DNA of 64,000 bases from Thiomicrorhabdus marina (GTDB taxonomy: Bacteria; Pseudomonadota; Gammaproteobacteria; Thiomicrospirales; Thiomicrospiraceae). Below, piece after piece: positions 17,434-27,249 of this stretch; positions within the stretch are counted from its first letter, which is position 1; the number at the start of each line of letters is the position of its first letter. The translations under genes and the position numbers were made by a program. The DNA lies in NCBI RefSeq assembly GCF_017571465.1, contig NZ_JAGETV010000013.1:1-64000 (forward strand), written 5' to 3'. Under the pieces are notes generated by a model. That model was given only the letters and a program-made list of their open reading frames with translations. It was not told the origin of the DNA and made no database searches.

Positions 17434-18633
17434 TTAAATACTTGTGTCACCCAAGTTATTAATAAATTGTCGAATTCGTTCAACAGCCTCTTCGATTCGG
17501 TCATTGGTATAGGCCAGCCGGACATGAGTGTTACCGGCAACTTTACCGAAGTCGGTGCCGGGAGTAATTGCCACGCCGGTTTGTTCCAGAAGTTGAGCGC
17601 AGAACTGTTCGGAATCGTGTGTGTATTCCGAGACATCCCAATACAGATAGAAAGCGCCTTGCGGTAGTGTTGTCAAGGTGAAGCCGGCCGCTTGCATCGC
17701 TTGGTATAGACGGTCGCGACGTTGTTGGAAAATTTGTCGACGTTGTTCCAACTCTATTAAAGCGTCTTTTTCTAATGCCGCCAAAGCCCCGTATTGCGAC
17801 GGTGTCGGTGCGGAAAGATACAGGTTTTGACCAAGGCGGTCGAGTACATCAATCAGTTGCTTAGGTGCGACAGCCCAACCCAAACGCCAGCCTGTCATGC
17901 CGAAAAACTTGGAAAAGCTGTTTATCACAATGACATTCTCCGGCAAGTGATTATGTGCGAGAACCGACTCTGCCGGACGCTCATACACTAAGCCTTGGTA
18001 AATTTCGTCGACAATCAGATAACCGTCGCGCTCGGCAAGGAAGTGTGCCATTTTTAGTAATTCATCCTGCTCGATTAGGGTTCCGGTCGGGTTTGCCGGA
18101 CTAGCGACCATCACTGCTTTAACATCGCTGTTCCAGTGTTTTTCCAGTCGCTCTACGGTTAGTTGATATTGGCTGTCGGCATCGACCGGCACGCTAATTA
18201 CTTGCGCTTGCAATAGTTCGACAAATTGGCGATTACATGGATAGGTTGGATCGGCCATTAAAACCTTATCGTTAGGATTGAGGATGGCGGTCAAAACCAA
18301 CTGCAGTGCCGACGAAGAGCCGGGGGTGATGACAATCTGTTCGGCATTCACTTCGGCTTGATAGAAATCCGCATAAAACGCGCTTAGTTTTTGGCGTAGT
18401 GCCGGTAAGCCCAAAGTCGGCGTATAGTGAGTGCAGCCTTGTTCGGCGGCTTTAATTGCCGCTTGGTGAACGCATGGCAAGGAAGGAAAGTCTGGTTCGC
18501 CGATTTCCATATGAATGATGTCTGCGCCTTCGGCTTCAAGTTGTTTGGCTTGACCTAGAATTTTCATGACCCGAAACGGGGCAATTTGTGCAGCGGTTTT
18601 TGAAATGGGTAGGCTCATTGAATTGTGCTTCAT
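17434..18633 (-). CDS. PLP-dependent class I/II aminotransferase (aspartate-type)
   Basis: The 399-aa protein is a fold-type I aminotransferase. Visible landmarks: MEIGEPDFP near 42-50, PANPTG (179-184) that holds the PLP ring, DEIY near 209-212, the PLP Schiff-base Lys242 in INSFSKFFGMTGWRLGW, and the C-terminal Arg in THVRLAY that binds the substrate carboxylate. It is probably an aspartate, alanine or aromatic-type aminotransferase; specificity cannot be read. Two starts are possible (18633 or MSLPIS at 18618); neither has a strong ribosome site. It is divergent from yajQ with only a few dozen bases between, so promoters overlap. Confidence 0.85.
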   Translation of the reverse strand: MKHNSMSLPISKTAAQIAPFRVMKILGQAKQLEAEGADIIHMEIGEPDFPSLPCVHQAAIKAAEQGCTHYTPTLGLPALRQKLSAFYADFYQAEVNAEQIVITPGSSSALQLVLTAILNPNDKVLMADPTYPCNRQFVELLQAQVISVPVDADSQYQLTVERLEKHWNSDVKAVMVASPANPTGTLIEQDELLKMAHFLAERDGYLIVDEIYQGLVYERPAESVLAHNHLPENVIVINSFSKFFGMTGWRLGWAVAPKQLIDVLDRLGQNLYLSAPTPSQYGALAALEKDALIELEQRRQIFQQRRDRLYQAMQAAGFTLTTLPQGAFYLYWDVSEYTHDSEQFCAQLLEQTGVAITPGTDFGKVAGNTHVRLAYTNDRIEEAVERIRQFINNLGDTSI

Positions 18634-18677
18634 GATAGAATTTGTGGTTTGTGATTTTAATTGAACTGGGAGTTGAA

Positions 18678-20082
<1,405 letters not shown>

Positions 20083-20184
20083 GTTTACGCTTAATTAGTG
20101 AAATAATTACAGTTTAAGGGCTTGTATCAAGAGAGTTTTTAGCTATTCTTAGATGAAAATCTATCGGCTGTGACGGAGGGAATG

Positions 20185-21006
20185 ATGGACTTTGATTTAA
20201 CCATGTTGATTAACGATTACGCAGTGCCTTGGGGAATTAATATTGCCACGGCTCTGCTGATTTTTATTATCGGGCGTTGGGTGATTAATGGCGTTTTGTC
20301 ACTAATCGGTAAGGCGATTGCCAAGACATCAAATATTGATCAGATGTTGATTGATTTTGTGCAGTCGATTGCCAAAGCACTATTATTCCTCGTTCTGGTT
20401 ATTGTCACTCTAAATCAATTGGGTGTCGATACCACTTCTCTAGTCGCTCTTGTCGGTGCTGCCGGTTTAGCCATCGGCCTAGCGTTAAAAGATTCATTGC
20501 AGAACTTCGCTTCCGGTGTAATGTTATTGGTGTTGAAGCCATTCAAAGCAGGTGATTTTGTTGAAGTTGCCGGTGTTATGGGGGTTGCCGAGAAAATCAC
20601 CATTTTCAATACCATTATGCGTACTGGTGATAACAAAGAGATGATTATCCCGAATGGTTCGATTTACAGCGATTCGATTACCAATTACTCTGCGCGTGAA
20701 ACTCGACGTGTTGATATGGTGTTTGGCATCAGCTATGACGATGACATCAAATTGGCGAAAGAGATTTTGCAGAAATTGATTGCTGAAGATGAGCGTGTTC
20801 TTCCTGAACCTGAGCCGGTGATTGCCTTGGGTGAGCTAGGTGCGAGCAGTGTTGATTTTATTGTTCGTCCTTGGGTTAAATCTGGTGATTATTGGAAGTT
20901 AAAATGGGATATGAATGAACGCGTGAAAACGGCTTTCGATGAAGCAGGAATTTCTATTCCTTATCCGCAAATGGATGTGCATGTACACCAAGAAGCGGAA
21001 AAGTAA
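20185..21006 (+). CDS. MscS-type small-conductance mechanosensitive channel
   Basis: The protein is about 273 aa, near the E. coli MscS length. It has three N-terminal membrane helices, the last being the glycine/alanine-rich pore helix (TTSLVALVGAAGLAIGLALKD), followed by the beta domain with PFKAGDFVEVAGV and NGSIYSDSITNYS motifs, and a C-terminal alpha/beta vestibule. It opens under membrane tension to relieve osmotic downshock. An upstream GTG at 20170 is in frame, but a GGAGGG site lies between it and ATG at 20182/20185, so the start is one of the ATGs. A terminator follows. Confidence 0.9.
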   Translation: MDFDLTMLINDYAVPWGINIATALLIFIIGRWVINGVLSLIGKAIAKTSNIDQMLIDFVQSIAKALLFLVLVIVTLNQLGVDTTSLVALVGAAGLAIGLALKDSLQNFASGVMLLVLKPFKAGDFVEVAGVMGVAEKITIFNTIMRTGDNKEMIIPNGSIYSDSITNYSARETRRVDMVFGISYDDDIKLAKEILQKLIAEDERVLPEPEPVIALGELGASSVDFIVRPWVKSGDYWKLKWDMNERVKTAFDEAGISIPYPQMDVHVHQEAEK

Positions 21007-21052
21007 CGAGCTATCTGATTGATTGTTTAATCGCAAAGATTAAGTTAATAAA

Positions 21053-21085
21053 AGCCTCTAAGCATTAATTGTTTAGAGGCTTTTT
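21053..21085 (+). terminator. Intrinsic terminator after MscS gene
   Basis: AGCCTCTAA pairs with TTTAGAGGCT around ATTAATTG-type loop bases, followed by five T. Confidence 0.85.
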
Positions 21086-21135
21086 GTTTGGTATGACCGA
21101 AACGTTTGTTTATTGGGTCTAAAAGATAATTTTGT

Positions 21136-21906
21136 ATGGATTTATTTGAGCAATTTTTATTATTTGTGGTGTCCTTGGTTGCCAATCTGTTTTCCGCTTT
21201 GGCGGGCGGAGGGGCCGGCTTATTGCAGCTCCCCGCTTTGCTCTTTTTGGGCTTGCCGTTCGGTGTGGCTTTGGCGACTCATAAAGTGGCCAGTGTCTTT
21301 CTCGGTTTAGGCGCTACAGCGCGACATATGAAATCTTCCAGCTTGGATTGGAAGTTTGCTGCCTTTATCCTCGCCATGGGTTTGCCGGGTGTTGTGCTGG
21401 GAGCATCGATTATTTTGCAAATTGATGACCGAGTGTCGCAAGGTTTGCTAGGTCTTCTAACCTTAGGCTTGGGTCTGTATTCATGGTTTAAACCCGAATT
21501 AGGGCAGAGTACCGCAGCTGTAAATCGTGATATACGTGGCTATCTTATTGGTGGAGTCGTGTTGTTCTCAATTGGTGCTTTAAATGGTTCCCTTACTTCT
21601 GGAACCGGGCTGTTTGTGACTCTGTGGCTAGTTCGTTGGTTCGGTTTGGATTATAAATCTGCGGTCGCCTATACTCTGGTGTTGGTGGGGATTTTCTGGA
21701 ATGGCTCAGGTGCAGTGACCTTGGGAATTCTTGGCGAAATTGAATGGAGCTGGTTACCGGCGTTAATTTTAGGTTCGCTGATTGGTGGTTATCTTGGCGC
21801 GCACTTTGCGATAGTAAAGGGCAATAAACTGGTAAAACGCAGTTTTGAAGTTGTGACCGTTTTGGTCGGTATTAGCTTAATTTTTAGAGCATTAAGCTTG
21901 ATTTAA
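21136..21906 (+). CDS. TSUP (TauE/SafE) family anion exporter
   Basis: A 256-aa polytopic membrane protein with about eight helices. Each half starts with a Gly-rich motif, ALAGGGAGLLQLPALLFLG in the first and GALNGSLTSGTGLFVTL in the second, the duplicated signature of the TauE/SafE family. Members export sulfite, sulfoacetate or other sulfonates; in a sulfur-oxidising host sulfite is an obvious candidate, but this is inference. The gene is single, with terminators on both sides, so it has its own promoter. No clear ribosome site is seen ahead of the ATG. Confidence 0.85.
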   Translation: MDLFEQFLLFVVSLVANLFSALAGGGAGLLQLPALLFLGLPFGVALATHKVASVFLGLGATARHMKSSSLDWKFAAFILAMGLPGVVLGASIILQIDDRVSQGLLGLLTLGLGLYSWFKPELGQSTAAVNRDIRGYLIGGVVLFSIGALNGSLTSGTGLFVTLWLVRWFGLDYKSAVAYTLVLVGIFWNGSGAVTLGILGEIEWSWLPALILGSLIGGYLGAHFAIVKGNKLVKRSFEVVTVLVGISLIFRALSLI

Positions 21907-21950
21907 TTCGCTGATTTGAAGTGCTCAAAAATCGCAAAATAGAAGATATA

Positions 21951-21978
21951 AAAAAACCGCCGAAGCGGTTTTTTTATA
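21951..21978. terminator. Bidirectional intrinsic terminator
   Basis: AAAAAACCGC, loop CGAA, GCGGTTTTTTT: a strong hairpin with A-run and T-run on opposite sides, serving the TSUP gene and the convergent OmpA-like gene. Confidence 0.88.
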
Positions 21979-21984
21979 TCGCGG

Positions 21985-22079
21985 GTTGAAGTTACCTTCG
22001 GCAACTTCAACTTAAATTAAAATCATTATTTAACGATTTCAATCTTGTATGGTTTTGAAGTTACCTACGGTAACTTCAA
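21985..22079. repeat. Duplicated 3' end of OmpA-like gene with paired hairpins
   Basis: Two hairpins with the same core flank a remnant. The first is GTTGAAGTTACC/GGCAACTTCAAC (21985-22011) and the second a perfect 11-bp stem TTGAAGTTACC/GGTAACTTCAA (22055-22079). Between them, minus-strand 22052-22026 reads Pro-Tyr-Lys-Ile-Glu-Ile-Val-Lys-stop, nearly the real end of the OmpA-like protein (Val-Glu-Ile-Glu-Ile-Val-Lys-stop). It looks like a decayed tandem copy of the gene tail. Confidence 0.7.
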
Positions 22080-22095
22080 CCAAAGATTTTGTTAA

Positions 22096-22953
22096 TTACT
22101 TAACAATCTCAATCTCTACACGACGGTTTTCAGCGCGACCTGCTTTGGTGTTGTTGTCAGCGATTGGAGAAGTTTCACCTTTACCGATAGCTGTCATACG
22201 GTCACCTGCAACACCGCTTTCTTCAAGATAAGTCTTAACGGCCATAGCGCGTTTTTCAGATAGCTTTTGGTTATAAGCATCTGAACCAGTGCGGTCAGTG
22301 TGGCCAGTGATTTTTAGCGTAACGTCGTCAACGGCTTTCATGTAATCAGCGTAATCGTTAAGCTGAGTCTTCGCTTTATCACTTAGGTTAGTTTTGTTAG
22401 TGTCGAAGAAACCAGTGAAGTGCATTGGCGCATTGATTGGAGCCGGAGCAATTACTGGCTTAGCAACAGGCGCTGGGAATGGTTTGATTTCTGGTTTTGG
22501 CTTAGCGACAACCGGAGCTGGCTCTGGTTTTGGCTCAGGCTTTTTAACAACACCTTCACAAGCGTCAATTTGCTTCTCTGGAGTCCAGTTGATAGTACGA
22601 ACACAACGACCAGATCCGTCTTTTACAACGTAACCGTTTGAACCAACCCAGTATGCATTAGTGCCGTTACCTTCAATGTTTGCAGGTACTTTATATGCTG
22701 GTTTAGCTTCTGCCGCTGGAGCCGCAGCTTCGGTTGCTGCAGTTTCAGTAGCTGCCGGAGCCGCTTTTTCGTCGGCCGCTTTACAGCTTGCGTCTTGTTT
22801 GTCTGCAGTCCAGTGGATAGTACGAACACAACGATCAGAACTATCGCGAACGATATTTCCGTAGCTGTCGGTAACATAAGCGTTGTTTGCTGCTGCTGGC
22901 ATCGCAGCTGCTGCAGAGATAATTGCTACAAGAGGCAGTAACTTAGTTTTCAT
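22096..22953 (-). CDS. OmpA-family outer-membrane protein with two N-terminal Cys repeats
   Basis: The 285-aa protein has a signal peptide ending near residue 22 (MPAAA). Two tandem copies of a 34-residue unit follow, at 24-57 and 99-132; each runs NAYxxxSxGxxVxD...RCVRTIxWT and has two cysteines (42/57 and 117/132). Ala/Pro/Glu-rich linkers lead to an OmpA C-terminal peptidoglycan-binding domain (FFDTNKTNLSDKAK, ITGHTDRTGSDAYNQKLSEKRA, GRAENRRVEIEI). There is no eight-strand barrel, so it is an OprF/Pal-like anchor rather than a classic OmpA. Strong ribosome site GAGGAAT. A copy of its tail sits downstream. Abundant codon bias suggests high expression. Confidence 0.88.
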   Translation of the reverse strand: MKTKLLPLVAIISAAAAMPAAANNAYVTDSYGNIVRDSSDRCVRTIHWTADKQDASCKAADEKAAPAATETAATEAAAPAAEAKPAYKVPANIEGNGTNAYWVGSNGYVVKDGSGRCVRTINWTPEKQIDACEGVVKKPEPKPEPAPVVAKPKPEIKPFPAPVAKPVIAPAPINAPMHFTGFFDTNKTNLSDKAKTQLNDYADYMKAVDDVTLKITGHTDRTGSDAYNQKLSEKRAMAVKTYLEESGVAGDRMTAIGKGETSPIADNNTKAGRAENRRVEIEIVK

Positions 22954-23164
22954 AGAGATTCCTCTGATTCCTTAGATGGAAAAAAATATCAAAATTCTGG
23001 CAAATCATAACATATTCAATAATTGAGCTTGCAGATGATTTAACGGAAATAGCACAGAATTATTTATAAATGAATTAGTTATTTGAGTTTAGTCAATCAA
23101 TTGATTCTTGAAAGTAATCAGCAATTACCTTCAAGAGCAAAAGATAGACGTGCTTACCGTGAAA

Positions 23165-23686
23165 TTAAGCAGCATGATGCATGTGCTTAATGTCTTTCGG
23201 GCGAATAAATTGTTGTAATTTACCGTCACCGGCTTCGAGGTTTTGCCAATCTTCCGGAAGGATAAAATGTGCAATCGATGCCGTTGGGAAAAGATGAATA
23301 TCATCTACCAAGGGATCGTTATGTAGGAAACCGTACAGTTTTTCCAATCCCGGATTGTGGCCGATAATCATGATACGGTCATGGGCTTCAGTTGATGCCA
23401 GTACCTGTTTTAGATCGTCTAATTCAGCCATATATAGAGCGTCAACTGTTTCCGAGAGGCAAGGGCATTCATTACAGATGCGCTTGAAGGTTTGCTGGGC
23501 GCGTTTTGCCGGAGAGACCAAAATCAGATCGGGCATCAGATTACATTCACGTAACCAGCGCCCAACTTTTTTGGCGTTTTTTTTGCCTTTTTCCGAAAGT
23601 GGTCGATCAATATCTTGCTGTTCTGGCTCGCGCCAGTCAGATTTGGCGTGCCGCACCAATAATAATTCACGCAGCTTATTTGCCAT
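23165..23686 (-). CDS. sixA: SixA-like phosphohistidine phosphatase
   Basis: The 173-aa product belongs to the histidine phosphatase superfamily: LLLVRHAKSDW (the RHG-type motif, catalytic His), RPLSEKGKKNAKKVGRWL, SPAKRAQQTF, and a second catalytic His in IIGHNPGLEKL. SixA removes phosphate from histidine phosphotransfer or PTS proteins. AGGAGA precedes the ATG at 23686, which also fits family starts; the longer frame to 23749 lacks support. pyrE lies 64 bp upstream on the same strand. Confidence 0.88.
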   Translation of the reverse strand: MANKLRELLLVRHAKSDWREPEQQDIDRPLSEKGKKNAKKVGRWLRECNLMPDLILVSPAKRAQQTFKRICNECPCLSETVDALYMAELDDLKQVLASTEAHDRIMIIGHNPGLEKLYGFLHNDPLVDDIHLFPTASIAHFILPEDWQNLEAGDGKLQQFIRPKDIKHMHHAA

Positions 23687-23750
23687 AATTTTCTCCTGCA
23701 AAAAGCATTTGATTGCACTGCCCGCAAATCCTGTGCGGGCGGCAAACAAA

Positions 23751-24392
23751 TTAAATACCGTACTCTTTACGATATTGTTGCATGGCAGTTAGGTAAGCTT
23801 TACTGTCACTGTCTGCTGTGGTTTCTAAATACGCGATAATATCTTCAAGTGAGATGATACTTACTACAGGGATTCCATAGTCTCGTTCTACTTCTTGAAT
23901 CGCTGATAGTTCGGTCTTGCCTTTTTCCATACGATCCAAAGCAATGACTACACCCGCTGGTTCTGCGCCATTTGCTTTAATGATGTCGATGGCTTCACGG
24001 ATTGCGGTACCGGCAGTGATGACATCATCGATAATCAGCACTTTACCTTCTAGTGCATGCCCGACGATATTACCGCCTTCTCCATGATCTTTAGCTTCTT
24101 TGCGATTAAATGCATAAGGCTTATCGGTGGCATGGTTATTGGCAAGGGAAACCGCTGTCGTTGCGGCCAGAGGAATACCTTTATAGGCCGGTCCGAATAG
24201 GACGTCAAAATCCAGATCCGATTCTGCGATCGCTGCGGCATAACCGTTGGCAAGAGTGCTTAATTGAGCGCCGGTATTGAATAGGCCGGCATTAAAAAAG
24301 TACGGGCTTTGACGCCCAGATTTGAGAGTGAAATCGCCAAGCTTTAACACACCGGTCTGCATAACGAATTCAATAAACTGATTTTTATCCAT
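23751..24392 (-). CDS. pyrE: Orotate phosphoribosyltransferase
   Basis: The 213-aa protein shows the type I PRTase fold with the PRPP-binding motif [17 protein letters not shown], the loop [13 protein letters not shown] and an N-terminal [14 protein letters not shown] that closes on orotate. It makes OMP in pyrimidine synthesis. Length matches the family. Its ribosome site AAGGAAC is held in a perfect 12-base palindrome GGAACTCGTTCC just upstream, which might affect translation. sixA follows on the same strand and may be co-transcribed. Confidence 0.95.
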   Translation of the reverse strand: MDKNQFIEFVMQTGVLKLGDFTLKSGRQSPYFFNAGLFNTGAQLSTLANGYAAAIAESDLDFDVLFGPAYKGIPLAATTAVSLANNHATDKPYAFNRKEAKDHGEGGNIVGHALEGKVLIIDDVITAGTAIREAIDIIKANGAEPAGVVIALDRMEKGKTELSAIQEVERDYGIPVVSIISLEDIIAYLETTADSDSKAYLTAMQQYRKEYGI

Positions 24393-24397
24393 TTGAG

Positions 24398-24409
24398 GGA
24401 ACGAGTTCC
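24398..24409 (-). promoter_or_regulatory. Palindrome covering the pyrE ribosome site
   Basis: GGAAC-TC-GTTCC includes part of the AAGGAA ribosome-binding sequence and ends 5 bases before the ATG. The loop is only two bases, so a stable hairpin in RNA is doubtful; it may equally be a protein site. Confidence 0.3.
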
Positions 24410-24501
24410 TTTTGACTTTAATGATTTATATTACTCCAAGCAAAAAGCTTGACGCAAGCTGAAAAACTTAATGGCTATTTTAGAATAATTTGTGTCGCTT
24501 T

Positions 24502-25347
24502 TCAGTCAATGTAACCGGCTAAACGTTTGAGTTCAGCAATTTCTTGTGGCCAGATTTCCGGTTGGATGGTTTCTAACGTCATCGGAATATTATCGATGCG
24601 TTCGTCTTGCATAATTTGCTTAAAGCAATCCCAACCGATTTCCCCTTCGCCAAGCGAGTGGTGGCGGTCAACGCGTTGCCCTAAGGTCGCTTTGGAATCG
24701 TTCAAATGCATGCCTTTTAGGTATTCAATGCCGACCACGTCGATAAAATCCTGCATAAAACCTTGGTAATCATTTTTTAAGTCATAGCCACCTGCATAGG
24801 CATGGCAAGTATCTAGACAAACACCAATACGACTTTTGTCTTCAACCTTGTCGATGATGTGCGCCAACTGTTCATGTTGGTAGCCAAGGTTGGAGCCTTG
24901 TCCGGCAGTATTTTCCAGTACGGCAATCACGTCTTTGGTCTGCTCTAATGCGAAGTTAATCGATTCAGCGATATAGTCTAGACACTGTTCCGGCGAAATT
25001 TCGCGCAAGTGACTGCCGGGATGAAAGTTCAAGCGGTCAATCCCAAGTTGTTCGCAACGCTGGAGTTCATCTATAAAGGCATCCAAAGATTTTTGGCGCT
25101 TATCAATGTCGGGATGACCAAGGTTAATCAGATAGCTGTCATGAGGAAGGATTTGCCCCGGCCCGTAACCGTAACGCTCGCAACGCTCTTTAAATAGGTC
25201 AATGCTTTTTGGGGTCAGTGGTTTGGCAACCCATTGACGCTGATTTTTGGTAAATAAGGCAAATGCGGTGGCGCCGATTTCATGGGCGCGTAGTGGGGCA
25301 TTCTCAACACCGCCGGCGGCGGAAACATGAGCTCCGATATATTTCAT
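24502..25347 (-). CDS. nfo: Endonuclease IV (AP endonuclease)
   Basis: The 281-aa protein has the complete Nfo pattern: [17 protein letters not shown] at the N-terminus, [66 protein letters not shown] and LETIQPEIW. The His, Glu and Asp residues in these blocks bind three zinc ions. It cuts 5' to abasic sites during base-excision repair. Ribosome site AGGAATC is good. It is a single gene, divergent from the next coding region. Confidence 0.95.
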   Translation of the reverse strand: MKYIGAHVSAAGGVENAPLRAHEIGATAFALFTKNQRQWVAKPLTPKSIDLFKERCERYGYGPGQILPHDSYLINLGHPDIDKRQKSLDAFIDELQRCEQLGIDRLNFHPGSHLREISPEQCLDYIAESINFALEQTKDVIAVLENTAGQGSNLGYQHEQLAHIIDKVEDKSRIGVCLDTCHAYAGGYDLKNDYQGFMQDFIDVVGIEYLKGMHLNDSKATLGQRVDRHHSLGEGEIGWDCFKQIMQDERIDNIPMTLETIQPEIWPQEIAELKRLAGYID

Positions 25348-25470
25348 GGTTGATTCCTAGTTCTGGCACAGTTTATGTTTTAACACCAACATAAATTGAC
25401 GGCCTGTCATAACTTTGGCAGGCATTATAGCAGTCAAGGTTACGCGCATTAATCATCGAGGGAAGTAAAG

Positions 25471-25980
25471 ATGGCAATTGATTTAAGTCAGGTAGAACCA
25501 CTAGGCTCAAAAAGTGTTTTGATGGAACAGGCGATGCGGCGCCAGCGTGAACAGAAAAAGATGGGCGCCACTGCTAATTACTATGCGGATATGCACGAAG
25601 ATATGGTGCAGCCAGATTTTGAGTGGCTAAAAGACGATCAGGCAGCGATTAAAAATCTAGTAACGCAGATGGATGCATCGGTTGGGCAACTGGCACAGCA
25701 GTTAGCCGAAGTGCAGAGCAAAAGCGAACGCTCGCGTCAATACATTGAAAAAGAGCAACAGTTGTTGTTCAAGCAGATACATACCTTGAACGGTTTGTTG
25801 AAAAAACAAATTGATGTCTTTAGCGTGATGGAGCGTCAGGTTTCCGATATGCATATTCAAAATAACAAGGCTTGGCAATCAGTGGCAATTGGTGTGGTAG
25901 CCGGTTTGGCTTCGGCGATTACCATTTTGGCGGCGTCGCCGTTTGCAGTCATGTTATTGCAAAAACTTAGCGTCGTTTGA
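25471..25980 (+). CDS. Hypothetical protein with coiled coil and C-terminal membrane helix
   Basis: This 169-aa protein has no family I recognise. Residues 1-55 are polar with an R/K-rich helix (MRRQREQKKMG). Residues 56-130 look like a coiled coil with heptad-like leucines (LVTQMDASVGQLAQQLAEVQ and later QLLFKQIHTLNGLL). Residues about 139-168 form a hydrophobic C-terminal segment (VAIGVVAGLASAITILAA), so it is probably tail-anchored in the inner membrane with the coiled coil in the cytoplasm. GAGGGAAG precedes the ATG. A repeat A element follows 22 bp after its stop. Confidence 0.65.
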   Translation: MAIDLSQVEPLGSKSVLMEQAMRRQREQKKMGATANYYADMHEDMVQPDFEWLKDDQAAIKNLVTQMDASVGQLAQQLAEVQSKSERSRQYIEKEQQLLFKQIHTLNGLLKKQIDVFSVMERQVSDMHIQNNKAWQSVAIGVVAGLASAITILAASPFAVMLLQKLSVV

Positions 25981-26002
25981 TTCTCCAACAACAAAAGCTT
26001 TC

Positions 26003-26072
26003 CTTAAGGAAACTCGGAATCAGTTCTTATTGATTTGGCGCTAAGCCATTGGACTTGTTCTGTGTTTCTCTT
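26003..26072. repeat. Dispersed repeat A, short copy
   Basis: Begins CCTTAAGGAAACTCGGAA and ends GGACTTGTTCTGTGTTTCTCTT, so both ends carry the family inverted repeat, but the interior is only about 35 bases. It sits in the gap between the coiled-coil protein and the reductase gene. Confidence 0.65.
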
Positions 26073-26145
26073 GCACTGGAATGCGCAATCAAGCTATTCC
26101 AGTTTCTCTCCATGCTATAACTTGCATTGGCAGTGGTATCATTTA

Positions 26146-26163
26146 CTAATGATTCTCAATTAG
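26146..26163 (+). promoter_or_regulatory. Possible Fur-type box before reductase gene
   Basis: CTAATGATTCTCAATTAG has outer arms CTAAT/ATTAG and a core AATGATTCTCAATT resembling the AATGATAATCATT Fur consensus. It lies 10 bases before the start codon. Visual match only. Confidence 0.35.
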
Positions 26164-26173
26164 GGCATTATCA

Positions 26174-27241
26174 ATGCAATTACGACTCATTCAATCAGAA
26201 CTGCTGACTGAAAATTCGCAAATTAAACAGGTTTATTTACAGACTTATGTTGCCGCCAATGGCGGTCAACTGGATTACCAAGCCGGTGATTGGCTATTAA
26301 TGCACGCCATTAATCCCGAGGTATTGGTGGCCGAGATTTTAAATCAACTCGGTTTGCAGGGCGATGAAACGGTTCAATTGCGCCGCATCGGCGAAGTTAG
26401 CGCCGAACAAGCGTTAAGCCAGTATCTGGAAATCACGCAGCTCAATCCCGCTATTCTTAATAAGATGCAGCGTCAGCTACAGATTGGCGAGTGGGACGGC
26501 CGACAAGCGATGATGGATTATGCCTATGGACGTGATATTGTCGATTTGCTGAATGCCTTTCCGCAAATGGCCGAACTGGGTGCGGAATTCTTAAGTTGGC
26601 TGTCACCGTTGGCACCGCGTTATTATTCGATTGCATCTGCCGAGAGTCAGCAGGTCAAAATTCTGTTTAAAGCGCTTAATTATCATTATGCCGGTCGCGA
26701 TAAATCGGGTGTTGCTTCCAATTATTTGGCGCAGTTGCCGATTGATGCAGTGGTTGAAGGTGAGCTAAAAACCAATCCGCTATTCAAACTGCCAGAAAAT
26801 CCGCAAACGCCGATTATTATGGTCGGCGCCGGAACAGGTCTGGCACCGTTTCTTGGTTTTATCGAAGCGCGTCAACGTCAGCAAGCCGGCGAAAATATTC
26901 TGTTTTTTGGCGAAACCGAAAAAGCCAATGCCTGTTTGTGTTGTGAGCAATTACAGGCCGCACAAGCGAAAGGTGATTTGCAGTTATTTATGGAATTCTC
27001 GCGAGACCAAGCCGAGAAACGTTATGTGCAAGATGCGATGCGTGAGCAGAAAGCTTTGCTCTGGCAGAAATGGCAGGATGGTGCCGTTTTGTATGTGTGC
27101 GGTAGCCAGAAAACCTTAGCACCGGCGGTGGAGCGTTTATGGCAGCTGTGGCTCGCCGAAGAAGGGGGAAGCGAACAAGAGGCGACACAAATTTGGCAAA
27201 GCCTGCGCAAAGAGCGCCGCATTCAGTTTGATGTTTACTAG
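26174..27241 (+). CDS. Stand-alone CysJ-like FAD/NADPH reductase domain protein
   Basis: The 355-aa product resembles the FAD- and NADPH-binding half of sulfite reductase flavoprotein or cytochrome P450 reductase. It has RYYSIAS (149-155) and GVASNYL (179-185) for FAD, GAGTGLAPF (218-226), FGETEK (245-250) and LYVCGSQKTLAP for NADPH, and an aromatic C-terminal end (DVY) that stacks on the flavin. The N-terminal flavodoxin domain of CysJ is absent, so an outside electron acceptor is needed. A cysteine cluster (CLCC, 254-257) is unusual. No cysI is adjacent. A possible Fur box upstream hints at an iron role, for example a ferric-chelate or flavodoxin reductase; this is inference. Confidence 0.75.
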   Translation: MQLRLIQSELLTENSQIKQVYLQTYVAANGGQLDYQAGDWLLMHAINPEVLVAEILNQLGLQGDETVQLRRIGEVSAEQALSQYLEITQLNPAILNKMQRQLQIGEWDGRQAMMDYAYGRDIVDLLNAFPQMAELGAEFLSWLSPLAPRYYSIASAESQQVKILFKALNYHYAGRDKSGVASNYLAQLPIDAVVEGELKTNPLFKLPENPQTPIIMVGAGTGLAPFLGFIEARQRQQAGENILFFGETEKANACLCCEQLQAAQAKGDLQLFMEFSRDQAEKRYVQDAMREQKALLWQKWQDGAVLYVCGSQKTLAPAVERLWQLWLAEEGGSEQEATQIWQSLRKERRIQFDVY

Positions 27242-27249
27242 AGCCGTTG

